Of a stretch of 64,000 nt of DNA, positions 42,188 to 52,353 are shown piece by piece (within the stretch, counting starts at the first letter, position 1; each line of letters starts with the position of its first letter). This stretch comes from Azolla caroliniana. Taxonomy: Eukaryota > Polypodiophyta. The DNA lies in assembly GCA_043228905.1 (NCBI GenBank), contig JBHGNT010000015.1:17918001-17982000 (forward strand). Direction: 5' to 3'. The position numbers and the translations under genes were made by a program. The notes under the pieces were generated by a model. The model saw nothing but the letters and a program-made list of their open reading frames with translations. It had not been told where the DNA came from and made no database searches.

Positions 42188-43209
42188 TTGCATCATGAAA
42201 CAAGTTTTGAACACTGTTGGAGCGATATCTCCGATCGAGATCTCTCAACTCCAATCGGCTTTCGCAAACAAGTTGAGATCATTATTGAGCAAGTGCTCAC
42301 TACTACCTTGAATCAATTGGCCGAAATGAGGCAAGCCAATATGGCTTTGGAAAAGAAATTCCAAGAATTGACTATTGATTCCAAGAAAGAAGGTGAACCT
42401 TCTTTCATAGTCATGCCATTCAAGGGAGATAAGAAAGAAAGAACCAAGGAGGCCATTAGCACTTGGCTTGGTCGTTGGGAGTCTCACGTTGAGCTCCATC
42501 CTAAGCCCGATGCTGTAAAAATTGGTTATATCGGTCGTGACTTAGGTGGTCGAGTTGCTGCTTGGTGGCACGGCCTACGGACTACAAAGAACTTACCCAC
42601 AACTTGGGAAGGTTTCGCTGATGTTTTTAAGAAACAATTCTTGCATCCACCTTCTCAAACCGAACAAGCGCAACACTTGCTCACGTTGTTGAGTAAGCCA
42701 TTTACCTCTCTCGAGGATTATGTGCATCGTTCTCGGACCCACATCCAAAAATCGGAACTTACGGGTGAGAAATGCTTTGTCACTTGTTTTTTTAATTGTA
42801 TTCTCAATGGGGATTACCATTGGATTGTCCATGACAAGGACCCCACAACTTTCGAGGACGTTGTCAACATTGTACTTTGGTACCATAGGACTTCTAAGAA
42901 AGACCACAATAAACCTGAGTTCGTCGAAACTCCGAATGTGAAGTCCGTTGGGAAACGTAAGCAATCTAGTGATACTCTTGACCACGACTCAAAGAAACTA
43001 AAGCTCTTCTGTGCATATTGCAAGAAGCGGGGCCACACAAAGGATACATGTCGTCGTCTTGAGAGGAAGTCAATGAACACCCTTACTCAAGAAAAATCTA
43101 CGAGCCACATAAGTGAGTGTTTTGATGTTATTGAAGGTCATACCAACCACTTAAGTTCATGTGAATGCACTTATCCTTCACATTTACTTGGACCTAATGA
43201 TTTACTCTG
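42188..43209 (+). pseudogene. gag: Gypsy F Gag with CCHC knuckle
   Basis: Open in one frame to TGA 43208-43210. A coiled N-terminal part (TTTLNQLAEMRQANMALEKK), then the Retrotrans_gag core WLGRWESHVELHPKPDA, GGRVAAWWHGLRTTKNL, EGFADVFKKQFLHPPSQ, FTSLEDYVHRSRTHIQ, GDYHWIVHDKDP, and the knuckle CAYCKKRGHTKDTC (near 43013). After a Ser/Thr-rich spacer it ends at HLLGPNDLL, the point where gypsy E continues directly into protease, so the TGA is a break in a Gag-Pol frame. The start is uncertain because the solo LTR cuts the leader/gag boundary. Confidence 0.8.
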
Positions 43210-44466
43210 AGCAGTCAAGTATATCAATGGAACACACGCACATTTCTTGTTTGATTCCAGTAGTTCTCACAATTTTCTTAATGATCACTTGGTGCAGCAA
43301 ATGGAGGCGTTCAATACATACATGCAAGTGATCATATCTATCAAGTTCACATGGCAAATGGAGGCGTTCAATACATCAGTGACATTGTTTGTCAACTGCC
43401 AATTCAAATTGATACCTATATGGAGAAGCTTGACTTTCATGTTATGAAACTATAATCCGCAGATGTTATTTTAGGATACCCATGGTTTTTTAATAAAACC
43501 CTTCTTTGTCCATTGATTGGGTTAATCACTCAATCACATTTGAACTGAATAATAGTAAACATTTTATTCAATGTTCCAAACTTCAGTTCTCGTTCACTTG
43601 TGTCTTATAAATCTTTAAGTGAGTATTCTAGTTCATCAATTTATTCATGTGTAATTGATTCAACGCTTCAATTTTATTATTTTAATCTTGATCCCATGCA
43701 ATTACCAAATTATGAATGACAATTACTCAACTCTATTTTAGATGATTTTCAAGACATGTTTCCTAACGAATTTCCATTTACTTTACCACCACAACGTAAT
43801 GTGGAGTCTGGACCATTAGATTGAACTCATTCCTGTTGTTGCTCCTGTGAGCATTCCACCTTATCGACTTGGTTGATTAGAAGAGGATGAGATCGCCGAA
43901 CAAATTAAGGAATACTTGAGTATGGGCCACATTAGGTATAGTAAATCACCTTGGGGTGCACCAGTTCTTTTAGTTAAGAAGAAGGAAGGTTCATAGCGAA
44001 TGTGTATTAACTATCACAACTTGAATAAACTGACAATTAAAAATGCATATTCATTACCTCGTGGCGATGATTTGATTGATCGTTTGCATGGGACCCGATA
44101 TTTTATGAAATTTGACTTACGAACAGGTTATCATCATATTCGCATTGCCGAGGATGATATTCCTAAAACCACTTTTCGTACGCGCTATGGCCATTATGAG
44201 TTTTTAGTCATGCCTTTCGGGTTGACTAATGCTCTAGCCACATTCCACCAAGCGATGAATGACGTTTTCCAATATCAACTCGGTGATTTTGTTGTCTTCT
44301 TGCATGATATTCTCATATATAGTTGTACCTTGCAAGATCATGTTCAACATGTTCGATTTGTTTTGCAAAAGTTGTGTGACAACTCTTTCTCTGCAAAACA
44401 TTCAAAATGTGATTTTTTCCAAAAATCTATTGTGTACCTAGGCATTCATCTCCAATATCCTTCGGC
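43210..44466 (+). pseudogene. pol: Gypsy F protease and reverse transcriptase, broken
   Basis: Protease FDSSSSHNFLNDHLVQ near 43247 (DSS instead of DSG; gypsy E has DSGSS) is followed by a duplication: ATGGAGGCGTTCAATACAT occurs twice, 57 bp apart (43302 and 43359). Several frame breaks to 43995. RT 44000-44466: [43 protein letters not shown] and the catalytic site VVFLHDILIYS, with His for the first Asp of the usual LDD. The frame ends in unrelated sequence. Enzymatically dead. Confidence 0.75.
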
Positions 44467-44699
44467 AACCTTCAAAAGTGTGACAAATAAGTCTTCTTTT
44501 GATCCATGTCATCTTTAATTAAGCACATGTACCTTTCTCATTATTGAAGCGCTTTTTGTCAAAGGTGCATAGCTTTAGATCTTTCCAATGCTTGACTTCC
44601 TCGATGTTCTTTTAATAATTCTTATAACTCTTTATTTAGTCATATGTTCTTCCACTATTCACCATGCTCTTTAAACTTGCACATACAAAACAAACACCC

Positions 44700-45380
44700 A
44701 TTCAGACCTTACGTGGTTTGACCACATTGTTAAACTTCAATCTCCATAATCGATTAAAATGCCGATATTGTATGTATGGTACACTTTCTAATAACAAGTC
44801 ATCCTTATATGCTTGGTATATCTCACCACGAGTGAAGTTATCTAACAAATATAATCTTCCAATAGTGGGCATAATATCACATTGCTTTGAGAAATATATC
44901 TCCATCCACCTAACGGCATGATGCCCAATTAGACCCTTACATCCAGATTCTTTATTGTTGAACGGTACCCATGAACCCTTTACTATTCAATGTTGAATTC
45001 TCTGGGGCCTCATGTTACCAATGTTATAAGAAATTTTGAAAGCAACTCGACAACTCTTTATACTAAGTGAAAGGTAATATTTGGTATGCATTGAACTTGG
45101 CCTTGTTGTATGGTCCTTAACAAGTTGCATATGTGAAATCATAAAAGTATCTTGTTCATTGCCATTAACTGACAAATACTTATGTCGCATTCCCCTCTAG
45201 TTTGCCTTTCCAAATTTTGAAAGACAAAGATTCCCACAACATAGCTTGCTTGTATCAAATGCAATTTGATGATCTAAACACAAAAAATTATATCTTTTAA
45301 CACTCACTTGCCATGGATTCTTCGAAATTTGAGAGGCTGATTTACACAATCCTCATCATTAGATTAATCAACCCCTTCAC
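44700..45380 (-). pseudogene. Relic of a transposase-like protein
   Basis: Minus strand. Pieces in one direction: SCRVAFKISYNIGNMRPQRI (near 45040), GHHAVRWMEIYFSKQCDIMPTI (near 44900), YLLDNFTRGEIYQAYKDDLL, then QYRHFNRLWRLKFNNVVKPRK (near 44720). This order (a C..AF..G domain, a W..YF....D.MP block, then YR.FNRLW...FNNV..PRK) resembles the DUF7869-associated transposon proteins known from plants and animals, as I remember them. Stops and gaps throughout. It could be the DNA into which Gypsy-4 and Gypsy F inserted. Confidence 0.35.
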
Positions 45381-45484
45381 TATTTCCAACTACTTTACTT
45401 TTTTGAAGATCACCTAAGTTAAAAGGCTTGGTCGAAAAAAGGGAGTTTGAACTTTGCCCAATATCACCATTGGCCTCTTCACGT

Positions 45485-47183
45485 TGTCGTGTTATTCTGC
45501 ATGCGAAGGAGAAACCAAGGCGGGACCGTGGGGGCCCTGAACTGGGGAATAACCGAACAGAGGGAGGAGCGACACGAAACCACGACCAAACCGCGCACAC
45601 AAATACACAGAGAACTCACAATGAAGATCGAACAACGAATAAGGCAAATATATAGTTATGATCAAGATTGCAACCGGCTAACCGGTAAGCGTCAACGTTG
45701 TCGTGAAGATTCCGGGCCATGGTGAGAAACCGAGGAATATCGGAAGAATCGGCGGAGTGCATCATGTGCACTTACCATTGTAAAAACGTATGAATAATAG
45801 GGGTGCCTTTATGGCGCCGAGTAGGAGTCAAGTCGGGACAGAGAATCCCATGTAAATCAGGATTTATCCCACATTGTAATGCATCCCTCTCCTTGTTGTA
45901 TAAAAGGAAGAGAGGGTCCCTTGTAGAGGGGTTGCCCCGGTATATCGTTAGATTTAGGGTTTGGTAGTGTTCTTCCTCTTCATCTTATTCTTAGGGTTTC
46001 TACTTTGGTCTTCCTCCCTATTTCGTTTAGGGTTTCATTTTGGGTTTTCTTCTTCTTTGTCTTATGGGTTGGATTCCTTCTTCTTGAGTGGAGGTTTAGT
46101 ACTTCGTCTCGTTCTTCATCTTGTGAGAGATAATGGGGGATTTAGGGTTTCGGGTTTCTTATGTGATCTAGGTTTCATAAGCTTGGGGTTTTGGGTTTAC
46201 CTTCGTCTTGGTCAAGTGGGTGTTTTGGTTTGGGGTTTCTACAACAACGGCTCTTCGGTATTCCGGTGGCGGCACTTGGAGGTTTGGTTTCCTCTCCTCG
46301 ATGGAGAGTGTTTCGCATGGCGGCTGGTTCAAGAAGGGAGGGCGAAGTGGCACATGAACACTCCATCGTCTTCGGGGCATGACCAACGATGGACGTCGCG
46401 GTCCTGGCAGCCCACTTGACTCACCTTCACCAGTCCCCCATTCTTATCTTGATGTATTAGCCGATTGTTTGTGATAGCCACCGGATTCGGGGCATGTAAT
46501 TGTCTTGTTGTAAATTCTTGTAATATATATTCATGTTGGTGTATATCGATCTTCCTTGTAACATATTTGAGTCGGGTCCATATTTGCGGTGAACCGTCTT
46601 TTTGTGAAAACCTACATTCATTGGAGCCAAAAGCCGATTCCGGACTGAAGCCTACAAAGCTTAAGGACTCCACCATCCATCTCCTAGTCCAAGACCCCCG
46701 CAGTTCCGCCTAAGATCCTACACGTACCCGCGGAATACCGCGACAACGTGCAGACACCAAATCACACAACGCTCACGAACAACGCGAGATGGAGCCTCTG
46801 CCGGAAGCACTCGGGCTTTCCACAAAGCAGAGGTAGCCTCCCAAAACCTGTAGAGAACGATGAAAGACAAAGGAGAAGAGCTCGGTCCCAGTCTGACAGC
46901 ACTTCGTCCTCCACAACGCGATTCCCACTCAGTCCCCTTTCCTCTCTTTTTATAGCCCAAGGAGAGAGAGACATTACAGTCTGTTACATCACTTTTATTC
47001 TCTGTCCCTTTGGATAGAGATCCTCCTCGATTCCCTACCTAATGCATACGCACTACCTAGGATATTCACATCGCCGACTTGTACCTAACTATGTACAATG
47101 CATCAAAACATGTGCCCGTGTGTAAGGGCCGGGTCACGCACACTATTCACCGATTCCTCTTAGGGACGGTTTTCTCCACGACA
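45485..47183 (-). repeat. Gypsy-4 3' LTR, split by a solo LTR
   Basis: 45485-45698 plus 46750-47183, about 648 bp, begins (plus strand) TGTCGTGTTATTCTGC and ends TCCACGACA. The left part equals the 5' LTR start at 58632-58787 (TTCTGCATGCG.AGGAGAAACC). TATA candidate CTATAAAAAGAG (minus) near 46950. Confidence 0.8.
45699..46745 (+). repeat. Solo gypsy LTR inside the Gypsy-4 LTR (1,047 bp)
   Basis: TGTCGTGAAGATTCC to AATACCGCGACA with ACGT on both sides (45695-45698, 46746-46749). TATA box TGTATAAAAGGAAG near 45897. A T/G-rich run of TTAGGGTTT-like motifs (45950-46160) follows. Longest of the three plus-strand solo LTRs. Confidence 0.85.
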
Positions 47184-47420
47184 TCCGCCCCCACCTAACC
47201 GCACATCCACCGGTATGCGCCAGAATAGACCTTTGCCGGAGAAGTCCGGCCCGCGCTTATCTTTCGTTCTTCGGATCAACATCTATTTCGAACCGGTCGT
47301 CGTCACTATCCATGTCCTCTGGGTCCAGTTCGTCCTTGTGCCGCATCTTGAACGCCTTGATCCTCTTCCCGGCCAATGGCACAGCTATTCTCGTTCCGTG
47401 GAGCTCCGCGAGATGGTAGG
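47184..47420 (-). pseudogene. pol: Gypsy-4 pol C-terminus and polypurine tract
   Basis: Minus strand. The purine tract GGTGGGGGCGGA borders the LTR. Upstream is the equivalent of the Gypsy-2 pol tail: LHGTRIAVPLAGKRIKAFK (near 47380-47340), an acidic DPEDMDSDDDR-type stretch and the ILAHTGGCAVRWG end. Interrupted by gypsy E at GTAGG; the rest continues at 52354. Confidence 0.7.
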
Positions 47421-47875
47421 TATTATAGATCTAAGTACTAAAGTAAGCTTAAGATAAGGATAAAGAAATGAAAGATAGAAAGGAGAAAGAGAAAGAAGGG
47501 TGCCGATCCACCCGACCACCCCCGAGCGAAGGGATCGAGACGGACTCGAGCCTCGATCGGCGTCCCATACCACCGCCGTGGCGTCGAGTCGTACCTGGTG
47601 CTGGCGCGGTCGCTACAAGAGTTGACCCACCACACGAGCAGAGTCTCGATGTACCTCACAATTCTATGACCTCACAATTCTATGTTATATCGAGCGATTA
47701 TGTCTTAGAATTGTGAGGTCAAGTTCACACTTGACCTAATGGATTGTCTCAATCCCGAGGATTAAAAGTAATCCTCCCCTTCTTTACACTCTCGTTTAAC
47801 CCTCACACCTATCCACGTGTATAGAATACTACGGTAAATTCTTACCACGGGATATTATATGGTCATGCCCGTAAC
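47421..47875 (-). repeat. Gypsy E 3' LTR with a replaced block
   Basis: Minus strand TGTTACGGGCATGACC to CTATAATA (ends TA, not CA). Positions about 47655-47720 differ completely from the 5' LTR: the TATA region is replaced by two direct copies of CCTCACAATTCTA and one inverted copy, TAGAATTGTGAGG. Confidence 0.85.
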
Positions 47876-48045
47876 ATACTCCCCTTCTTTAAAACATTGC
47901 ACTCTTGCAATGGAAAGTTAGGGAAGTTAGTTCTAAGAGTATTTTCGCATTCCCATGTGGCATCTTTTATTGATTTATCCATCCATTTTATTTTAAATTC
48001 TCGGATTTCTTTAGTACGTAATTTTTTTGTTTTAACATGGAGAAT

Positions 48046-48309
48046 TCATTCTGGTACATGTGGTTTAGAAGATAATTCTTCAGAAGTAACCAGAGTTTCA
48101 GTCGTAACTGTATTGTCGCCAGAACCTAGAAGTTCTTTTAGACGACTCACATGAAAGACTGGATGAATTCCGACACCATCGGGAAGAGCGAGACGATAGG
48201 CTAATGACCCAATGCGTTTGAGGACTGTAAAAGGTCCACAAAACCGTGGGGCTAACTTAGCGCACTTACTCGTAGACAATGTCTTAGAATTGTGAGGTAC
48301 ACATAAAAA
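48046..48309 (-). pseudogene. pol: Gypsy E integrase C-terminal domain
   Basis: Minus strand. [41 protein letters not shown] and IHPVFHVSRLKELLG form the usual gypsy GPF/chromodomain-proximal segment, followed by an acidic/Thr-rich tail. Joined directly to RNase H residue TDASDYGI; RNase H, the HHCC finger and the DDE core (roughly 2 kb) are missing. Confidence 0.8.
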
Positions 48310-50059
48310 TACCATAATCGCTTGCATCGGTTTCAACCTCAAAAGGTTTTGAAGGATCAGGTAAAAGAAGTGAAGGAGCCTTGCAAACCAGGTCCTTGAG
48401 TTCGTTAAAGGCAAGGTCTAGTGTAGCATTCCACACAATAGGTTTTGTAGACTTACGCGTTTGACCTTTTAAAAGATCAGTAAACGGCGTCGTCAATTGG
48501 GAGTAATTACGAATCGACTTTCGCAAAAACCCCACAAAACCAAGGAATGATCGAACTTCTTGAATATTCCGAAGAGTGGGCCAAAGCTTGATTTTCTCAA
48601 TGCGAGAAGGATCAATTTCAACTCCTCGTTCGGTTATGAGATGTTCTAGATAAGTAATTGATTTCTTGAAGAACTCACATTTTGAGATCTTCGCATAAAA
48701 CTTTTTGTCACGCAATGTTTGTAAAACAAAGCGGACATGTCTAGCATGTTCTTGTAATGTACGGCTATAAACTAAAATATCATCCAAGAAAATAACGACA
48801 AATTTTCCAAGTTGTTCTCGGAAAATGTCATTCATTTCTTGTTGAAAAGTAGTCGGAGCATTGGTCAAACCAAAAGGCATAACCAAAAACTCGTAATGGC
48901 CATAGCGCGTACAAAATGCCGTTTTAGGAACATCATCCTCACTTATTCGTATTTGATGGTAGCCAGTATGGAGATCAAGTTTCGTAAAATACCGAGCTCC
49001 CTGGAGACGGTCAATTAGATCGTCAGCCCGGGGCAATGGATACGAATTCTTGATCGTCACTTTATTCAAGCGTCAGTAATTAATACACATACGCCATGTG
49101 CCCTCTTTCTTTTTAACCAAGAGAACTGGTGCACCCCATGGAGATTTACTATAACGTATCTAACCCATTCGTAAATAGTCCTTGAGTTGCTTAGATACCT
49201 CATCTTCTTCGGATCGACTTAAGCGATACGGAGGTATACTTATTGGTGCAACACCAGGTACAATATCTATACGATGGTCTATATTACGTTTAGGAGGTAA
49301 CCCATCAGGTAGTTCACTTTGAAAAACATCATGAAAATCATTTAAGATTTCATCAAGTTGTTGTTGTTCAAAATATGTTAATTGAATCGGGACATTATCG
49401 ATATTGTAAACGTGAATGTCCGGATCAAGTACACAATAAAATAACGTAGAACAAGACAACTTGGATATTGATGGACACGAGGAAACAATCGAGAGGGATT
49501 GTTTTTTTACACATTGAATAAAATGCGTACAATCGTTCAGTACAAAAGAAATGGAATGACGAACCCAATCAATAGATAAAGAAGAGTTTTTATTATAAAA
49601 CCAGGGATAACCCAGTATTACATCGGTGGTACAAAGATTCATTACATGGAAGTCTACTTCCTCTATATAAGTATCAATAGAAATTCCTAATGTATGAATC
49701 GCCCCGTTGATGTATTGTACTCTTCCATCAGCCAAGTGCACCGTGTAGGTGTGATCACTTACGGTGGGTTGGATTCCCCATATCTGAACCAAACGATCAT
49801 TCACAAAATTGTGTGAGCTTCCCGAATCAAATAAAAATTGTACGGGAGATCCATTGATATACCCGTTTGCACGTAGTAAATCATTGGGACCCAATACATA
49901 GTGAGGGAAAGAACATTGACAATTACTTAAATGATGTGTATAGACTTGAAGGACATTAGGAATCTGACCTTTATGGTCTGCAGCTTTAGCTTTGTTGTCG
50001 TGCGTTGGAGCTTTCGACATTGATCTTTTGTATGACCCTTCTTTTTGCAGAATACACAA
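48310..50059 (-). pseudogene. pol: Gypsy E protease and reverse transcriptase
   Basis: Minus strand. Protease FLFDSGSSHNFVNDRLVQ (near 49835) and TDVILGYPWFYNKNSS, then the linker FHDVFQSELPDGLPPKR, and RT: SIPPYRLSRSEEDEV, a TAG ([13 protein letters not shown]), ...[18 protein letters not shown] (TGA for CGA), [45 protein letters not shown] (intact catalytic site, near 48790) and the thumb, up to TDASDYGI, the first residues of RNase H. There the sequence jumps to the integrase C-terminus. Confidence 0.85.
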
Positions 50060-50790
50060 AAAGGATGTTGTCGCTTACAATCGCGATCCAGGAATTCGTT
50101 GGGTGTCTTGCGTTTCCCAACAAATTGCGACTGCTTAGTCCCGGGCGCTTCGTTGGGTTTGTTATGGTCCTTCTTCGAAGTGCGTTGATAGCGAAGAACT
50201 ATTTCAACGGCCTCTTCGAAGGATTTTGGATCCTTATCGTGCACTATCCAGTGATAGTCCGAATTGGGGATGCCATTGACAAAACAAGCTATCAACCAAT
50301 TGTCCCCTTCTAGACCCGATTTTTGGATTTGGGTTCTAGCTTGGTGAACATAGTCTTCTAGCGAGGAAAATTTCCTGCTAGAGAGGTTCATTAAAGCTTG
50401 TGCTGCCTCGGTTCGAGAGGGAGGTTGCAGAAATTGGCCCTTAAAAACCGTGACAAAATCTGTCCAGGTATCGGGCAATTTCCCCATAGTACGGAGGCCA
50501 CGCCACCAGGCGGCGGCCTTACCCCCGAGTTCTCGGCTGACGTATGCAATCTTCGTACTATCTGGCGTGGGATAGAGCTCAAAATGAGACTCCCATCATC
50601 CCAGCCATGTGCAGATTGCTTCTTCGGTTCTTTCCTTTTTGTCTCCGGTAAATGGCTTAACGACAAATGATGGTTCACCTTGTCGCTCATCAGGTCTATT
50701 AGTCTCACGTTGTAGACTAATGACACGTGCCTCAAGAGCACTCTGAGATATGCGAGGCAATTGATCATATATGTTTTTTTAAAAGAACAT
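49960..50790 (-). pseudogene. gag: Gypsy E Gag with CCHC knuckle
   Basis: Minus strand. N-terminal coiled part (QSALEARVISLQRETN), then GEPSFVVKPFTGDKKERTEE, CTWLG*WESHFELYP (TGA where F has CGT/CGA Arg), GGKAAAWWRGLRTMGKLPDTW, PSRTEAAQALMNLSS, FSSLEDYVHQARTQIQ, DYHWIVHDKDP and the knuckle CVFCKKKGHTKDQC (near 50035). Homologous to gypsy F Gag over its full length. A frameshift after the knuckle separates it from protease. Confidence 0.8.
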
Positions 50791-51878
50791 ATATGTCAAG
50801 GGTCCTTATTTCGTCCTCATTTACCAAAACTATGTTGGTACGTTACCTAACCTCAAGTCTCGTAATTACGATGGCATACGCCAAAGTGCAACCTAATGGT
50901 CAAGCCAAATGAGCCCTCGTTTCGTAGTAGGCTCACGTGGGCCATCACATGGTCACGTCATTACGAATGCCTCTCGTAAGAACGAGCTCATGGTGGCATC
51001 GTATCCATGTAACGAGGGAGGAATGTTGGATACGTGCGTCATTGGAGCGACCTCACTTGAAGTGGGTCAAGCCCTACGTACTCAACATCATTTTGGCTAT
51101 TGGCGTTTCTTTATGTAACGAAATCGAGGTCGTCAACGGGGTTATCAACAATAATAAAAAATGTTGAAAAAGGGATGGTGACAACACCATTCTCACAAAA
51201 ACGTGAGGACGGCCACCAACATCCTTTTCCCGACAAGGACAACTTTCGATATAATCACGTAATAACGAATATACACATATGTTTACTTATCACATATATA
51301 CGATCAAATACGTATATATGTGACCACATATGCCTATATTAAACATATCGTTATATTAAATAGCCACAAATGATGTGATCGAGATACGTAATCGAGGTAT
51401 ATACCTCTACGCACACGAAACATCCACAAATAAGAGATCATCGTAATACGCAATGGAGGTATTGACCTCTTACGCATACGAGACCAAACGCATATCGTTT
51501 ACAACAAATCAAGGTATTAAACTCATACGCAAACGTAACATATGTTCGTGAACGTAATACGTAATTGAGGTATTAACCTCGTACGCATACGACACTCATC
51601 ACATATTATTAATATGTCAAACGAGGTATTGACCTCGTGCACATATGTAAACGTTTTAGATAATCAATTAAAGACCACTACAACATCATTGACTTAATGA
51701 AAAAAATTACATATAAACTAAACACATGATTAGATGGGAGAAGAGAGAATAGAAAGAAAAATTATGGAAAGAGTTACCGAAGTTCTTTGTTGATCGTTGT
51801 CTGGATCAAGGCCAACCGCACAACGATCCATCAGCATCAATCAAAAGACAAATGAAAAACAAAGAAACATTAGTACAA
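50791..51878 (-). other. Gypsy E leader
   Basis: About 1.1 kb between the primer site and gag, non-coding, holding the dyad repeats and AT-rich sequence with many CACATAT and ACGCATA motifs. Same position as the long repeat-bearing leader of gypsy F. Confidence 0.6.
51381..51655 (-). repeat. Tandem dyad repeats in the Gypsy E leader
   Basis: Five irregular copies, each with an inverted pair GAGGTAT...ACCTC (near 51394, 51454, 51511, 51572, 51623), usually followed by TACGCATACGA and preceded by CGTAATACG. Spacing about 55-60 bp. Non-coding. Confidence 0.7.
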
Positions 51879-51881
51879 AAA

Positions 51882-51891
51882 TCTGATACCA
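51882..51891 (-). other. Gypsy E primer binding site
   Basis: TGGTATCAGA on the minus strand, matching the first 10 bases of the initiator tRNA-Met complement; the match then fails. Confidence 0.65.
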
Positions 51892-51893
51892 AA

Positions 51894-52348
51894 TATTATA
51901 GATCTAAGTACTAAAGTAAGCTTAAGATAAGGATAAAGAAATGAAAGATAGAAAGGAGAAAGAGAAAGAAGGGTGCCGATCCACCCGACCACCCCCGAGC
52001 GAAGGGATCGAGACGGACTCGAGCCTCGATCGGCGTCCCATACCACCGCCGTGGCGTCGAGTCGTACCTGGTGCCGGCGCGCTCGCTACAAGAGTTGACC
52101 CACCACACGAGCAGAGTCTCGATGTAGTCAAAAGATCATCAAATGAGGGTAGCTAGGCCTCTTATTTATAGCGATACCCAAGGCCCCCAGGCAAGTTCAC
52201 ACTTGACCTAATGGATTGTCTCAATCCCGAGGATTAAAAGTAATCCTCCCCTTCTTTACACTCTCGTTTAACCCTCACACTTATCCACGTGTATAGAATA
52301 CTACGGTAAATTCTTACCACGGGATATTATATGGTCATGCCCGTAACA
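51894..52348 (-). repeat. Gypsy E 5' LTR
   Basis: Has the ancestral block (about 52127-52191) with minus-strand TATA box CTATAAATAAGAGG, then AGCTACCCTCAT as in gypsy F. The CG-rich R region (51990-52100) contains inverted GGTCGGGTGGATCGGC-type sequence. Confidence 0.9.
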
Positions 52349-52353
52349 GTAGG

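Larger units (their letters stand above)
39737..44466 (+). mobile_element. Gypsy F, Ty3/gypsy element, 3' truncated
   Basis: 5' LTR 39737-40175, primer site 40177-40188, a long non-coding leader with tandem repeats, [solo LTR 41771-42183], gag, protease, RT up to about 44466; then unrelated sequence. The Gag (WWHGLRTTKNLPTTWEGF, SKKDHNKP) is close to that of gypsy E (47421-52348), so F and E are one lineage, distinct from the tRNA-Trp gypsies. No 3' LTR seen. Confidence 0.8.
47421..52348 (-). mobile_element. Gypsy E, Ty3/gypsy element with a pol deletion
   Basis: Two 455-bp LTRs (47421-47875, 51894-52348), target duplication gtagg (47416-47420, 52349-52353) in Gypsy-4 pol. Minus-strand order: LTR, primer site, leader with tandem repeats, gag, protease, RT, [deletion of RNase H and integrase core], integrase C-terminus, LTR. 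The LTRs are near-identical except for one block of about 66 bp. Confidence 0.9.

Noticed and set aside
45950-46160. Telomere-like TTTAGGG array
   Set aside because: TTAGGGTTT-like words occur scattered, not in tandem; the stretch is a T/G-rich part of a solo LTR.
46000-46420. Protein-coding gene in the open stretch at 45961-46419
   Set aside because: It lies wholly within a solo LTR, has repetitive T/G-rich codons (Phe/Leu/Gly) and no motif.
51381-51655. CRISPR array
   Set aside because: Repeats are irregular and diverged, spacers are not of constant size, and the context is a plant retrotransposon leader.
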